Assembly (NCBI GenBank): GCA_900104565.1
Contig: LT629952.1
Location: forward strand, 310,001-374,000
Length of the DNA stretch: 64,000 nucleotides
Reading direction: 5' to 3'
DNA from: Ruminococcaceae bacterium Marseille-P2935
GTDB taxonomy: Bacteria > Bacillota > Clostridia > Oscillospirales > Ruminococcaceae
The notes under the pieces were generated by a model. The model did no database searches. It had not been told where the DNA came from and was given only the letters and a program-made list of their open reading frames with translations. Every line of letters starts with the position of its first letter. Positions within the stretch are counted from its first letter, which is position 1. This document shows, piece by piece, positions 52,676 through 62,561 of the stretch. A program made the translations under genes and the position numbers.

Positions 52676-53812
52676 ATGTTAATAAGTCGTCATTTAATTA
52701 GCCCAACAGATTTTACCGTTGAGGAAATAGAACGAATTTTCACCCTGGCAGATCAAATCATTCAAAGCCCCAAACAGTATTCTAAAATTTGTGAGGGTAA
52801 AATACTGGCTACCATGTTTTTTGAACCGAGCACGCGTACGCGGCTAAGCTTTGAAGCTGCTATGAGCCGGTTGGGCGGGAGCACCCTGGGGTTTGCAGAT
52901 CCTGCTTCGAGCTCCATTACCAAGGGCGAAAGTTTAGCAGATACCATTCGCATGATCAGCAGTTACGCCGATATTGCTGTGATGCGGCATCCTGTAGAAG
53001 GTGCACCAAAGGCAGCTTCCCACTATTCGGCGATTCCTGTTATTAATGCAGGGGATGGCGGCCACCAGCACCCGACCCAAACATTGACTGACCTTTACAC
53101 CATTCGAGCACAGAAGGGCAGATTAAATAACTTGACCATTGGCCTTTGTGGGGACCTGAAAAACGGACGTACAGTACACTCATTAATCGAGGCCCTGTCA
53201 AGGTATAAGCAAATTCAGTTATATTTAATTTCTCCTACCGAGCTACGGGTTCCGGGATATGTTTGGGAAAAACTAAGAACAGAACCCAATATTCTGTTCG
53301 AAGAGGTGACCAGCCTGGATGAATGTATACAGCACTTGGATATTTTGTACATGACTCGAATCCAGCGTGAAAGATTTTCTTCTGAAGAGGAATATTACCA
53401 ACTGAAGGACAGTTATATTCTGGACCGTGAAAAAATGCAGCAAGCAAAAAAAGATATGATTGTACTTCATCCTCTGCCCAGGATCAACGAGATCACTTGT
53501 GAGGTGGATTCTGACCCGCGTGCATGTTATTTTTTACAGGCTCAATACGGCATGTATGTAAGAATGGCACTAATCGTAAGTTTTTTGGGGGTGCTAAATG
53601 GGCAAAGCGAGCCGTCGGCGATAAAGCAGATGGCAATGCCGAAAAGTGATCGAAAATATGAGGATGTTTTTTGCCCCAATAAGCATTGTATTACCAAGCG
53701 CGAGCCCAATTTACCATCCAGAATGTTTTTGACTGGGAACAGCCAGCAATTTTTTAAATGTGAATATTGCGATATTGAAATAAAAAAAGAAAAACTACTG
53801 AAATTGAGGTGA
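52676..53812 (+). CDS. pyrB: Aspartate carbamoyltransferase fused to a PyrI-like zinc module
   Basis: Condenses carbamoyl phosphate and aspartate to carbamoyl aspartate, the first committed step of pyrimidine synthesis. The catalytic chain occupies about 1-306, with FFEPSTRTR (Ser52 to Arg56), Lys83 in [12 protein letters not shown] at 132-135, MTRIQRERF and HPLPRINEI. The remaining 70 residues carry Cys333-x4-Cys338-x23-Cys362-x2-Cys365 with CPNKHC and KCEYC, the exact cysteine spacing of the zinc domain of E. coli PyrI. The nucleotide-binding domain of PyrI, about 100 residues, is absent. ATG 52676 follows AGGAGGAA. Zinc domain and PyrB are therefore covalently joined without the known effector site. 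Confidence 0.93.
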   Translation: MLISRHLISPTDFTVEEIERIFTLADQIIQSPKQYSKICEGKILATMFFEPSTRTRLSFEAAMSRLGGSTLGFADPASSSITKGESLADTIRMISSYADIAVMRHPVEGAPKAASHYSAIPVINAGDGGHQHPTQTLTDLYTIRAQKGRLNNLTIGLCGDLKNGRTVHSLIEALSRYKQIQLYLISPTELRVPGYVWEKLRTEPNILFEEVTSLDECIQHLDILYMTRIQRERFSSEEEYYQLKDSYILDREKMQQAKKDMIVLHPLPRINEITCEVDSDPRACYFLQAQYGMYVRMALIVSFLGVLNGQSEPSAIKQMAMPKSDRKYEDVFCPNKHCITKREPNLPSRMFLTGNSQQFFKCEYCDIEIKKEKLLKLR

Positions 53813-53816
53813 ATCT

Positions 53817-55019
53817 GTGAATTTAATTATAAAAAATGCAACAATAGCAGATGAAACAGGCCAGTGGCAAGGCGATGTGTTCATTCAAAATGGCAAAATA
53901 GCAGGGATTGGGCAGTTTAAGCCAGAAGATGCAAAAGTAATAGATGCTGCCGGGTACGTTTTAATGCCTGCACTGATCGACATGCACTGCCATTTTAGAG
54001 AGCCCGGTTTTGAGCACAAAGAAACCATAGAAACTGGAAGCTATGCTGCAGCAAAAGGCGGGTATAGCTACGTAAACCTGATGGGGAACACAAACCCGGT
54101 ATGTAGTTCCCTAGATGTGATACAGAAAATTCGAAAACAAGCCCAAAAAGTTGATTTGGTCGAGATTCATCAGGTCTGTACGGTTACTCAAAACTATGAT
54201 GGAAAAACCCTTGACCACCTGACACAGATGGACAAGCAGGTGAAAGCTATATCGGAAGATGGCAAATGGGTGCAGTCAGCCAAGGTTATGGAACAGGCTA
54301 TGCGGGTAGCAAAGCAAAACGATTGGGTGGTATTGTCACATGAAGAGGACATGGAGATTTCTCCCTATGATTATCGCCTGGCGGAGGATTTGGCCACCAT
54401 TCGCGATATTACCTTAGCTGAGTACACAGGAGCACGTTTGCATATATCCCACCTTAGCACAAAAGGAGCCTTGCAGGCAGTGATTGCAGCAAAAAAAAGG
54501 GGGGTAAAGGTAACCTGTGAAGTAACTCCACACTATCTTTTCCTTTGGGATAACAATTATCGGGTCAACCCACCCATTCGAACAAAAGTGGATGCAAATT
54601 TTTTGGTTGAGGCGATAAAGGCTGGCTGGGTAGATATGATTGCAACCGACCATGCCCCCCATACCCTAGAGGACAAACAAAACGGTGCCCCGGGCCTGGT
54701 TGGGTTAGAGACAGCTTTTTCTCTCTGTTATTCCGGACTGGTTTACAGCAACACGATTTCGCTGTCACGGCTGTCGCAGCTGATGTCCGCTAACCCGGCA
54801 CGATTGATGAGACTAAACAAAGGGCTAATACAGCCGGGGATGGATGCTGACCTGATTTTGGCAGATTTAAATAAAGAGTGGACGATCCATTCAGAGGATT
54901 TTGCTTCCAAAGGCAGAAATACCCCGTTTGAAGGATGGAAAGTTCGGGGGGAAATCCTCATGACAATAAAACAGGGAAAAGTTACCTATGAAAATAAAGG
55001 ATGGAGGAACAAAATATGA
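53817..55019 (+). CDS. pyrC: Dihydroorotase
   Basis: Amidohydrolase that closes carbamoyl aspartate to dihydroorotate, 400 residues. The metal site HxH is in LIDMHCHFREPGFEHKET, followed by GNTNPV. Later ligands are LSHEED, HISHLST, CEVTPHYLF and the catalytic Asp in IATDHAPH. GTG 53817 follows TTGAGGTGA and lies 4 nt after the pyrB stop. The end overlaps pyrF by 4 bp. Confidence 0.96.
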   Translation: MNLIIKNATIADETGQWQGDVFIQNGKIAGIGQFKPEDAKVIDAAGYVLMPALIDMHCHFREPGFEHKETIETGSYAAAKGGYSYVNLMGNTNPVCSSLDVIQKIRKQAQKVDLVEIHQVCTVTQNYDGKTLDHLTQMDKQVKAISEDGKWVQSAKVMEQAMRVAKQNDWVVLSHEEDMEISPYDYRLAEDLATIRDITLAEYTGARLHISHLSTKGALQAVIAAKKRGVKVTCEVTPHYLFLWDNNYRVNPPIRTKVDANFLVEAIKAGWVDMIATDHAPHTLEDKQNGAPGLVGLETAFSLCYSGLVYSNTISLSRLSQLMSANPARLMRLNKGLIQPGMDADLILADLNKEWTIHSEDFASKGRNTPFEGWKVRGEILMTIKQGKVTYENKGWRNKI

Positions 55020-55888
55020 TTATTGACAAACTGTATGAGGAAGTGCAAAAGAAGGGCTGCGTATGTGTGGGGTTAGACACTGCGCCGGAGTATCTTCCAG
55101 AATCACTCATAAAAGAAAATGGAACAATTGGACAGGCAATTTTTGAATTTAACCGCCGCATTATTGATGCAACCCATGATGTTGCCGGCTGTTTTAAAGT
55201 GCAAATTGCTTATTATGAATCCATGGGGATGGAAGGCTTGGAAGCATACAAAAAGACCTTGGCCTACTTAAGAGAAAAGGGCGGGGTAACCATAGCGGAT
55301 ATTAAGCGGGGGGATATTGCCAAAACTGCAGAGATGTACGCTAAGGCCCATTTTTCCGGTGATTTTGAGGTTGACATGGTAACCCTAGTGCCGTATATGG
55401 GAATGGACAGCTTTCTGCCGTACCTGCCTTATGTCAAGAACGAGGAAAAGGGAATGTTTATTCTGGTTCGCACCTCCAACCCCGGATCAAAGGATTTTCA
55501 GTATATCAAGAATACAAATGGAATAACGCTTTATGATACAGTGGGTGGGTGCGTTCAGAATTTAGGTTCTGATTTTATGGGAACTTGTGGTTACAGTTCG
55601 ATCGGTGCGGTAATCGGCGGCACTAGCAGTGAAGAGGCCAGCAGCATTCGAACCTCACTTAACCAAACCTTCTTCTTAATCCCCGGTTATGGTGCACAGG
55701 GCGGAAAGGCATCGGACATAGCTTTATACTTAAAGAACGGTAACGGCGGGGTGGTTAATTCCTCCCGCGGTATTTTACTGGCATACCGCAAAGCAGATAA
55801 CGAAGCACATTTTGAAGATGCTGCCCGTCAGGAGGTTGTTCGGATGAGAGAGGAGATTGCTCGTGAGTGCCAGCTTCTTTGTAAGTAA
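55016..55888 (+). CDS. pyrF: Orotidine 5'-phosphate decarboxylase (group 2)
   Basis: Makes UMP from OMP. The 290-residue length and the order VGLDTAPEYLP, YKVQIAYYE-like KVQIAYYE, ADIKRGDIAKTA (catalytic Lys and Asp) place it in the longer group 2. The C-terminal phosphate-binding part has GYGAQGG and NSSRGI. ATG 55016 follows GGAGG and overlaps the pyrC stop (ATGA). Confidence 0.95.
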   Translation: MIIDKLYEEVQKKGCVCVGLDTAPEYLPESLIKENGTIGQAIFEFNRRIIDATHDVAGCFKVQIAYYESMGMEGLEAYKKTLAYLREKGGVTIADIKRGDIAKTAEMYAKAHFSGDFEVDMVTLVPYMGMDSFLPYLPYVKNEEKGMFILVRTSNPGSKDFQYIKNTNGITLYDTVGGCVQNLGSDFMGTCGYSSIGAVIGGTSSEEASSIRTSLNQTFFLIPGYGAQGGKASDIALYLKNGNGGVVNSSRGILLAYRKADNEAHFEDAARQEVVRMREEIARECQLLCK

Positions 55889-56603
55889 GATTATTCAACA
55901 AACCCAGGTTACAAATACCATCTTTTGCATGACGGTAAAATGCGATTTACCGCTAAAACCCGGCCAGTTTTTTATGGTGCGCGGCTGGGATGGTTTTCCA
56001 CTTTTATCCCGCCCTATCAGTATTTATGATGCTGGTCCCAATACGGTTTCATTTTTATATGAGGTTCGAGGAGAGGGAACAAAGCTTTTATCTAAGCTGC
56101 AGCCAGGTGAAACAGTAGAATTAAACGGTCCGCTGGGTAATGGTTTTGAACCTGCAAAAATGAAGGGTAAAGTTGCCGTTGTTACGGGAGGAATTGGTTT
56201 TGCCCCCATGGTTTATACAGTAAAGCAGCTGGAAGATTGCCGGGTGGACTTTTTTTGCGGATTTCGTGAACAAAGCTATGAGTTGGAAAAAGTGGTGCCT
56301 TATGTAGAAAATATCCAGGTTGCAACCGATTCTGGTATTGAGGGTCACAAAGGGTTTATAACCGATTTAATCAAAGTAAAAAATTATGATGTTGTGCTGG
56401 CTTGTGGACCGGAAGTGATGATGAAAAAATTGGCCAAGATGTGCACAGAACAGCAGGTACCCTGTTATGTTTCGCTGGAACGTCACATGGCATGCGGAGT
56501 AGGTGCCTGCCTGGGATGTACCTGCAAAACGGTGAAGGGCGCCAAATGTATTTGTAAAGATGGCCCCGTGTTTTTAGGAGAGGAGCTGAACTGGGATGCT
56601 TGA
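55863..56603 (+). CDS. pyrK: Dihydroorotate dehydrogenase B, electron transfer subunit
   Basis: FAD and [2Fe-2S] subunit that links PyrD to NAD+, 246 residues. FAD-binding RPISIYD, NAD-binding GGIGFAPM and the iron-sulfur cluster Cys pattern in [12 protein letters not shown] with a fourth Cys in [11 protein letters not shown] are present. GTG 55863 follows AGAGGAG with 7 nt spacing and overlaps pyrF by 26 bp. Together with the pyrD form encoded next, it shows NAD+-dependent dihydroorotate oxidation, fitting an anaerobe. Confidence 0.95.
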   Translation: MSASFFVSKIIQQTQVTNTIFCMTVKCDLPLKPGQFFMVRGWDGFPLLSRPISIYDAGPNTVSFLYEVRGEGTKLLSKLQPGETVELNGPLGNGFEPAKMKGKVAVVTGGIGFAPMVYTVKQLEDCRVDFFCGFREQSYELEKVVPYVENIQVATDSGIEGHKGFITDLIKVKNYDVVLACGPEVMMKKLAKMCTEQQVPCYVSLERHMACGVGACLGCTCKTVKGAKCICKDGPVFLGEELNWDA

Positions 56604-57501
56604 GACAAGTATTGCGGCAGTACCACTGAAAAATCCGGTTATCACTGCCTCAGGAACCTTTGGGTTTGGTCATGAGTTTCAGCCTTATTTTAATCTTTCT
56701 CGTTTAGGGGGAATTTCTTCCAAAGGGTTAACACTGAACGAACGGTATGGCAACGAGGGAGAACGTATTTACGAAACCAAAAGCGGATTAATTAACAGTA
56801 TTGGACTGCAAAACCCAGGAGTGGATTTCTTTATTCATCACGAACTGCCTTTTATGAAAGGCCTTGGAACGGCAGTTATTGCCAACCTTGGCGGTGGGAG
56901 TATGGAAGAATATCTTGGTGGGATTGAAAAACTAAATGCTACAGATGTTGACATAATAGAGCTGAATATTTCCTGTCCTAATGTAAAACATGGTGGTATG
57001 GCTTTTGGAATACAGACCGAGACCGCGTACCAGGTGGTAAAAGAGGTTCGCCGTGTGTGCAGAAAACCCCTGATGGTAAAACTGTCGCCCAATGCGGAAA
57101 ATATCGTTCAAATGGCAGTGCGCTGCGAAGAGGCGGGCGCAGATGCGATTTCACTTGTCAATACATTTAAAGCCATGGCCATTGATATTAAAACGAAAAA
57201 ACCTGTATTTAAAAATGTTTTTGCCGGTCTTTCCGGTCCTGCGATTAAACCAATTGCCCTGCGAATGGTTTATGAGGTAGCAGCAGCGGTTTCGGTAGAT
57301 GTTGTAGGAATGGGCGGTATTTCCTGCTGGCAGGATGCGGTTGAGTTCATTTTAGCCGGTGCCAAGGCAGTACAGGTTGGTACAGCAAACTTTATTCGCC
57401 CAAACATCTGCCTGGAAATCATTGATGGCATAGAAGCGTATATGATAAATGAGGGGATTCGGTCTCTGGAACAGATTCGAGGAGTTGCCCACACTGCTTA
57501 A
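56596..57501 (+). CDS. pyrD: Dihydroorotate dehydrogenase B, catalytic subunit (type 1B)
   Basis: FMN subunit that oxidises dihydroorotate to orotate, 301 residues. Seen are [34 protein letters not shown], the active-site Cys in [19 protein letters not shown], and the FMN-phosphate region GMGGI and VGTANF. Class 1B is indicated by the Cys base and by the adjacent pyrK, which it overlaps by 8 bp. Confidence 0.96.
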   Translation: MLETSIAAVPLKNPVITASGTFGFGHEFQPYFNLSRLGGISSKGLTLNERYGNEGERIYETKSGLINSIGLQNPGVDFFIHHELPFMKGLGTAVIANLGGGSMEEYLGGIEKLNATDVDIIELNISCPNVKHGGMAFGIQTETAYQVVKEVRRVCRKPLMVKLSPNAENIVQMAVRCEEAGADAISLVNTFKAMAIDIKTKKPVFKNVFAGLSGPAIKPIALRMVYEVAAAVSVDVVGMGGISCWQDAVEFILAGAKAVQVGTANFIRPNICLEIIDGIEAYMINEGIRSLEQIRGVAHTA

Positions 57502-57517
57502 AATAGAAAGGAAGAAT

Positions 57518-58075
57518 ATGATGTCGATTGATATTTTAAAAGAAACCGGTGCTTTATTGGAAGGCCACTTTTTGTTAAGCTCTGGCCGTCACAGTAATCG
57601 TTATGCACAGAATGCAAAACTCCTTCAATACCCTGACAAGGCTGCACAGGTTTTATCGGCAGTGACGGAGCAGATAAAAGATCTGGAGATTGATCTGCTG
57701 GTAGGTCCGGCAATGGGAGGCATTATTGTTGCGTATGAACTTGGACGTCAACTGGGAAAACGCGCTATTTTTACCGAACGGGAAAATAATGTGATGACTC
57801 TGCGCCGTGGGTTTGAAATTCATCCGGGTGAAAGAGTATTGATTACTGAAGACGTTGTTACCACTGGTAAATCCTCCATGGAAACTGCCAGGGTAATTGA
57901 AGAAGCAGGTGGCACAGTGCTTGGCATCGCCTGCATTGTGGACCGCAGCAAAGGGGAAGCACCGCTGCAGGTTTATTCTGCCATGCAGATGGATATCGAT
58001 ACCTACGCGCCGGAAGAATGCCCGTTCTGTAAGCAGGGAATTCCTGTGGTAAAACCCGGCAGCCGAAAATTTTAA
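57518..58075 (+). CDS. pyrE: Orotate phosphoribosyltransferase
   Basis: Joins orotate and PRPP to give OMP, 185 residues. The PRPP motif reads [14 protein letters not shown], and [14 protein letters not shown] and [14 protein letters not shown] are conserved. ATG 57518 (or 57521) follows AAAGGAAG, 16 nt after pyrD. The C-terminal [16 protein letters not shown] adds a CxxC pair seen in Clostridia homologues. Confidence 0.95.
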   Translation: MMSIDILKETGALLEGHFLLSSGRHSNRYAQNAKLLQYPDKAAQVLSAVTEQIKDLEIDLLVGPAMGGIIVAYELGRQLGKRAIFTERENNVMTLRRGFEIHPGERVLITEDVVTTGKSSMETARVIEEAGGTVLGIACIVDRSKGEAPLQVYSAMQMDIDTYAPEECPFCKQGIPVVKPGSRKF

Positions 58076-58114
58076 TCCTTCATCTGAATCAAATGGTGAA
58101 AGGAGTAAGGATAA

Positions 58115-59212
58115 ATGTCAGAAACAAAAAAAGCATGGATTTTGCTGGCTGATGGCACCCTGCTCGAGGGTGAATCTTTTGGAGCAGAGGGGACCTCTGT
58201 GGGTGAAATTGTATTCAACACCGGTATGACAGGTTATCAGGAGGTTCTTACCGACCCTTCTTACTATGGCCAGATTGTCATTCAAACCTATCCATTAATT
58301 GGAAATTATGGCATTAACTATGACGATATGGAATCGGGACGAAGCTGGGTGAACGGATATATTGTTAGTGAATGGTGCCGGGAGCCGTCAAACTTTCGGG
58401 TGGCTATGACAGTAGATGCATTTTTAAAAGAGCAGGGAATTATTTCAATTAGTGGTATCAACACCCGCAAGCTTACTAAAAAAATCAGAGAAACCGGGGT
58501 TATGAATGGTGCAGTAACTACGGAATATTCAGAGGAAAAAAGAGGAGAGTTTCTTCAAAAAATTCAGGAGTTTACCATACAAAATGCTGTAAAGACAGTT
58601 TCCTGCAGGGTACCCGAAAAAGTAATTTCGTCCGGCTCAAAACGGCACGTGGTTTTGATAGACTTTGGGTATAAGAGGAATATTGTACGCTCCCTTACAA
58701 GCAGAGGATGCGATGTAACCGTTGTACCATCTCACTATACAGCAGAGCAGGTGCTTAGTTTTCATCCGGATGGTATTATGCTATCTAATGGTCCGGGAGA
58801 TCCCGCTGAAAACAATGATATAATTAAAAATATCAAAAAACTTACTAAAGCCAATATCCCTATCTTTGGCATTTGTTTAGGTCATCAGTTGATGGCTCTT
58901 GCAACCGGTGCGAAAACCGAAAAGCTGAAATATGGCCATCGGGGGGCAAATCAGCCGGTATTAGATGTTGCGAAAGACCGCACTTATATTACTTCGCAAA
59001 ACCACGGATATGCGGTAGTTACAGATTCCCTCGATTCTAAAACGGCTCTACTAAGCCATGTTAATGCAAACGACGGAACAGTAGAAGGTGTAAAGTACAA
59101 AAACTTTCCATGCTTTACGGTGCAATTTCACCCTGAGGCAAGCGCTGGCCCTAAGGATACGGCGTATCTGTTTGATGAATTTATAGCTATGATGGAAAAG
59201 GAGGCCCAGTAG
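58115..59212 (+). CDS. carA: Carbamoyl-phosphate synthase small (glutaminase) subunit
   Basis: Releases ammonia from glutamine for CarB, 365 residues. The N-terminal domain has the conserved FNTGMTGYQEVLTDPSYYGQ, and the class I amidotransferase domain has Cys254 in GICLGHQ and the His-Glu pair in QFHPEAS. ATG 58115 follows AAAGGAG. The carB ATG follows the carA stop without a gap. Confidence 0.97.
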   Translation: MSETKKAWILLADGTLLEGESFGAEGTSVGEIVFNTGMTGYQEVLTDPSYYGQIVIQTYPLIGNYGINYDDMESGRSWVNGYIVSEWCREPSNFRVAMTVDAFLKEQGIISISGINTRKLTKKIRETGVMNGAVTTEYSEEKRGEFLQKIQEFTIQNAVKTVSCRVPEKVISSGSKRHVVLIDFGYKRNIVRSLTSRGCDVTVVPSHYTAEQVLSFHPDGIMLSNGPGDPAENNDIIKNIKKLTKANIPIFGICLGHQLMALATGAKTEKLKYGHRGANQPVLDVAKDRTYITSQNHGYAVVTDSLDSKTALLSHVNANDGTVEGVKYKNFPCFTVQFHPEASAGPKDTAYLFDEFIAMMEKEAQ

Positions 59213-62200
59213 ATGCCAAAACGTAATGATATTAAAAAAGTATTGGTTATTGGTTCCGGGCCCATTGTAATAGGCCAGGCTGCAGAGTTTGACTATGCAG
59301 GCACCCAGGCTTGCCGTGCCTTAAAAGAAGAGGGCTTAGAGGTGATTCTGGTTAACTCGAACCCTGCGACCATCATGACGGATAAAGCCATGGCAGACAA
59401 AATATATATTGAACCCTTGGTGCCGGAAGTACTCAAGCGGATTATACAACTAGAAAAGCCAGACAGCATTCTGCCAACCTTGGGTGGTCAAACGGGCCTT
59501 AATCTTGCGATGGAGCTGCATGAGGAAGGATTTTTAGAACAAAGCGGTGTAAAACTGCTGGGGGCTAACCCCGAAACAATTCGCAAGGCGGAAGACCGGC
59601 AGGCTTTTAAAGATGCCATGCTTTCCATTGGAGAACCCTGCATTCCATCCTTAGTGGTGGAAGATTTGAAAAGTGCACTAAATTTTGCAGAAAGCATCGG
59701 TTACCCAGTGATTGTACGGCCAGCTTATACGTTGGGTGGTGCCGGTGGAGGGATTGCAAGTGATGAGCCAGAGCTTAGAGAAATTTGTACTGGAGGACTG
59801 CGTCAGTCCCCCATTCATCAGGTACTAATTGAAAAATGTATTGCCGGCTGGAAAGAAATTGAATACGAAGTGATGCGAGATGGAAAGGGAAATGTAATCA
59901 CCATCTGTAATATGGAAAATATAGACCCTGTTGGGGTACACACCGGGGATTCGGTGGTTGTAGCACCATCTCAAACCTTAACTGATAAGGAGTATCAAAT
60001 GCTGCGTACAGCGGCACTGAATATTATCACTGAACTGAAAATTGAAGGTGGGTGTAATGTTCAATTTGCCCTTTATCCTGATAGTTTTGAGTATGCAGTG
60101 ATCGAGGTAAACCCCAGGGTTTCACGATCTTCCGCATTAGCTTCTAAAGCAACTGGTTACCCAATTGCAAAGGTCGCTGCAAAAATTGCTATTGGTTATA
60201 GCTTGGATGAGATTAAAAACGCCGTAACAGGGAAAACCTGTGCCTGTTTTGAGCCCGCATTGGATTACTGCGTTGTTAAATTCCCCAAGTGGCCTTTTGA
60301 TAAATTTGTATATGCCAAAAAGACACTGGGTACACAGATGAAAGCAACCGGTGAAGTAATGGCAATTGGAAAAAGCTTTGAACTTGCTATGATGAAGGCA
60401 GCAGTTTCCATTGAACTGGGACTGGAAACCCTTAGTTTACCGGCTTTGCAGGCAAAGAGCAATGATGAGATTATTTCTTTGCTGCACCGCACTGATGATG
60501 AGCGGATCTTTGTTGTTTACGAGGCGATCAAACGCGGGATTTCCTTTGACATCATTTTTAACATTACAAAAATCGATAAATGGTTTTTGGCGAAGTTTAA
60601 AAACCTTGCAGATATGGAGCTTGGACTGAAAGAAGGGGAGCTTACCCAGAGAAAATATGAAGCAGCAAAAAAGATGGGCTTTTTAGATAAAACCATTCAA
60701 CGTTTATCGGGGCAACAACCAGCCAAGCGTCTGTATGCTTCCTATTCTATGGTTGATACCTGCGCGGCAGAATTTACTGCAGAGACGCCATATTTTTATT
60801 CTTCCTTTGATGGTGATAATGAAGCGCTAGAGCATATACAAAATGGTCATGCAGATAAGAAAAAAGTAATTGTATTTGGTTCCGGTCCTATTCGTATTGG
60901 GCAGGGCATTGAGTTTGATTACTGCTGTGTGCACTGTGCATGGGCATTGAAAGAGCATGGTGTTGAGGCCGTGATTGCAAACAACAACCCCGAAACCGTA
61001 TCTACGGACTTTGATACAGGCGATCGGCTGTATTTTGACCCGCTTCAAACCGAGTACGTAGAGTCGCTGATCCGTACCGAACAGCCATGGGGCGTTGTGG
61101 TACAGTTCGGCGGCCAAACTGCAATCAAGCTGACCAAGTTTTTATCTCAGCTTGGAGTACGAATTTTAGGCACAGCTGCTGATGCTGTAGATGAGGCAGA
61201 GGATCGTGAACGGTTTGATGCTCTGCTGGAAAGATGCCAGATTCCACGCCCAGAAGGACATACGGTATTTACTACCCAAGAAGCGTTACAGGCAGCAAAC
61301 CAATTGGGGTATCCTGTGCTGCTGCGCCCATCCTATGTGCTGGGCGGCCAGAATATGATCATTGCCTACAACGATGAAGATGTAACCGAATATATGCAGA
61401 TTATTACCGCACATGAACTGGAAAACCCCGTGCTGGTCGATAAGTACATGATGGGAATTGAAGCAGAGGTTGATGCAATTTGTGACGGCGAAGACTTTTT
61501 AATTCCAGGTATTATGGAACATGTGGAACGTGCTGGTGTTCATTCGGGAGACTCCATCTCAGTTTATCCTTCCCAGAATTTAAGTGAGCGGCTGAAAAAC
61601 ACCATGGTAGAATATACTGCCAGGTTGGCAAAAGAACTTAATATAGTTGGGCTTATGAATATTCAGTATGTAATTTATAATGATGAAGTCTATATTATTG
61701 AGGTAAACCCCCGTTCTTCCCGGACAGTGCCTTACCTCAGCAAGGTAACAGGGGTTCCTATGGTAGATTTGGCAACCAAATGCATGTTGGGTGAAAAACT
61801 AAAAGATTTGGGGTATGGCACAGGGTTATATCCCGAAAAAGATTATGTTGCAGTGAAGGTTCCGGTTTTCAGTTTTGAAAAGCTTCATGATGTTGATACC
61901 CAGCTGGGCCCAGAAATGAAGTCAACCGGTGAGGTGCTGGGAATTGCCAAAACTTTTGAAGATGCAATCTATAAAGGGCTGGTAGCTGCAGGGTATCGTC
62001 TAAAACATGAGGGTGGTGTGCTGATTACTGTACGAGATTCAGACAAGCATGATATCATCCCGATAGCCGACAAACTTCAGCAACTGGGTTTTACTTTATA
62101 TGCAACTGGTGGAACAGCGTTAAGGCTGAATAAAAACATGATTTCGACCAACGCAGTTCGGAAAATCAGTGAACCGGAACCCAATATCATGACCTTGATT

Positions 62201-62404
62201 GAGAGCGGAAAGATTGATTATGTGATCTCAACCTCTAAAAAAGGCAGAATTCCACAATATGATAGTGTAAAAATCCGCCGCAAGGTGGTAGAACGTGCCA
62301 TTCCATGTTTGACTTCCCTTGATACTGCCAAAGTGCTGACCGAGTGTCTGGCAATGGAAAAATCAATCTATGAAGTCGATTTAGTAGATATCACTAAGAT
62401 ATAA
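59213..62404 (+). CDS. carB: Carbamoyl-phosphate synthase large subunit
   Basis: ATP-dependent synthesis of carbamoyl phosphate from bicarbonate and ammonia. The 1063-residue protein has two homologous ATP-grasp halves: VLVIGSGPIVIGQAAEFDYAG at residue 10 and VIVFGSGPIRIGQGIEFDY near 551. Each has a GGQT motif and PRVSRSSAL or PRSSRTVPYL. The C-terminal MGS-like allosteric domain (about 935-1063, LGFTLYATGGTA) is present, the site where UMP inhibits in E. coli. ATG 59213 follows AAGGAGG inside the end of carA. It closes the operon. Confidence 0.97.
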   Translation: MPKRNDIKKVLVIGSGPIVIGQAAEFDYAGTQACRALKEEGLEVILVNSNPATIMTDKAMADKIYIEPLVPEVLKRIIQLEKPDSILPTLGGQTGLNLAMELHEEGFLEQSGVKLLGANPETIRKAEDRQAFKDAMLSIGEPCIPSLVVEDLKSALNFAESIGYPVIVRPAYTLGGAGGGIASDEPELREICTGGLRQSPIHQVLIEKCIAGWKEIEYEVMRDGKGNVITICNMENIDPVGVHTGDSVVVAPSQTLTDKEYQMLRTAALNIITELKIEGGCNVQFALYPDSFEYAVIEVNPRVSRSSALASKATGYPIAKVAAKIAIGYSLDEIKNAVTGKTCACFEPALDYCVVKFPKWPFDKFVYAKKTLGTQMKATGEVMAIGKSFELAMMKAAVSIELGLETLSLPALQAKSNDEIISLLHRTDDERIFVVYEAIKRGISFDIIFNITKIDKWFLAKFKNLADMELGLKEGELTQRKYEAAKKMGFLDKTIQRLSGQQPAKRLYASYSMVDTCAAEFTAETPYFYSSFDGDNEALEHIQNGHADKKKVIVFGSGPIRIGQGIEFDYCCVHCAWALKEHGVEAVIANNNPETVSTDFDTGDRLYFDPLQTEYVESLIRTEQPWGVVVQFGGQTAIKLTKFLSQLGVRILGTAADAVDEAEDRERFDALLERCQIPRPEGHTVFTTQEALQAANQLGYPVLLRPSYVLGGQNMIIAYNDEDVTEYMQIITAHELENPVLVDKYMMGIEAEVDAICDGEDFLIPGIMEHVERAGVHSGDSISVYPSQNLSERLKNTMVEYTARLAKELNIVGLMNIQYVIYNDEVYIIEVNPRSSRTVPYLSKVTGVPMVDLATKCMLGEKLKDLGYGTGLYPEKDYVAVKVPVFSFEKLHDVDTQLGPEMKSTGEVLGIAKTFEDAIYKGLVAAGYRLKHEGGVLITVRDSDKHDIIPIADKLQQLGFTLYATGGTALRLNKNMISTNAVRKISEPEPNIMTLIESGKIDYVISTSKKGRIPQYDSVKIRRKVVERAIPCLTSLDTAKVLTECLAMEKSIYEVDLVDITKI

Positions 62405-62492
62405 CAGCATAGATTTGCTGTTGGTAGCTGAATAAGTATTTGCAATTTGTGTGACTCAAAAAACATAGTCGTGTTTAAAGTGCTTAAAAACC

Positions 62493-62537
62493 TCAAGGGA
62501 CGGGTTGCTTTTGGCAAGCTGTTCCTTGAAATTTTTT
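62493..62537 (+). terminator. Intrinsic terminator of the pyr operon
   Basis: TCAAGGGAC (62493-62501) pairs with GTTCCTTGA (62521-62529; one G-T pair), an inner helix adds partial pairing, and AATTTTTT follows. Confidence 0.75.
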
Positions 62538-62561
62538 ATCGATTAATCTTTAAGCGGATTT

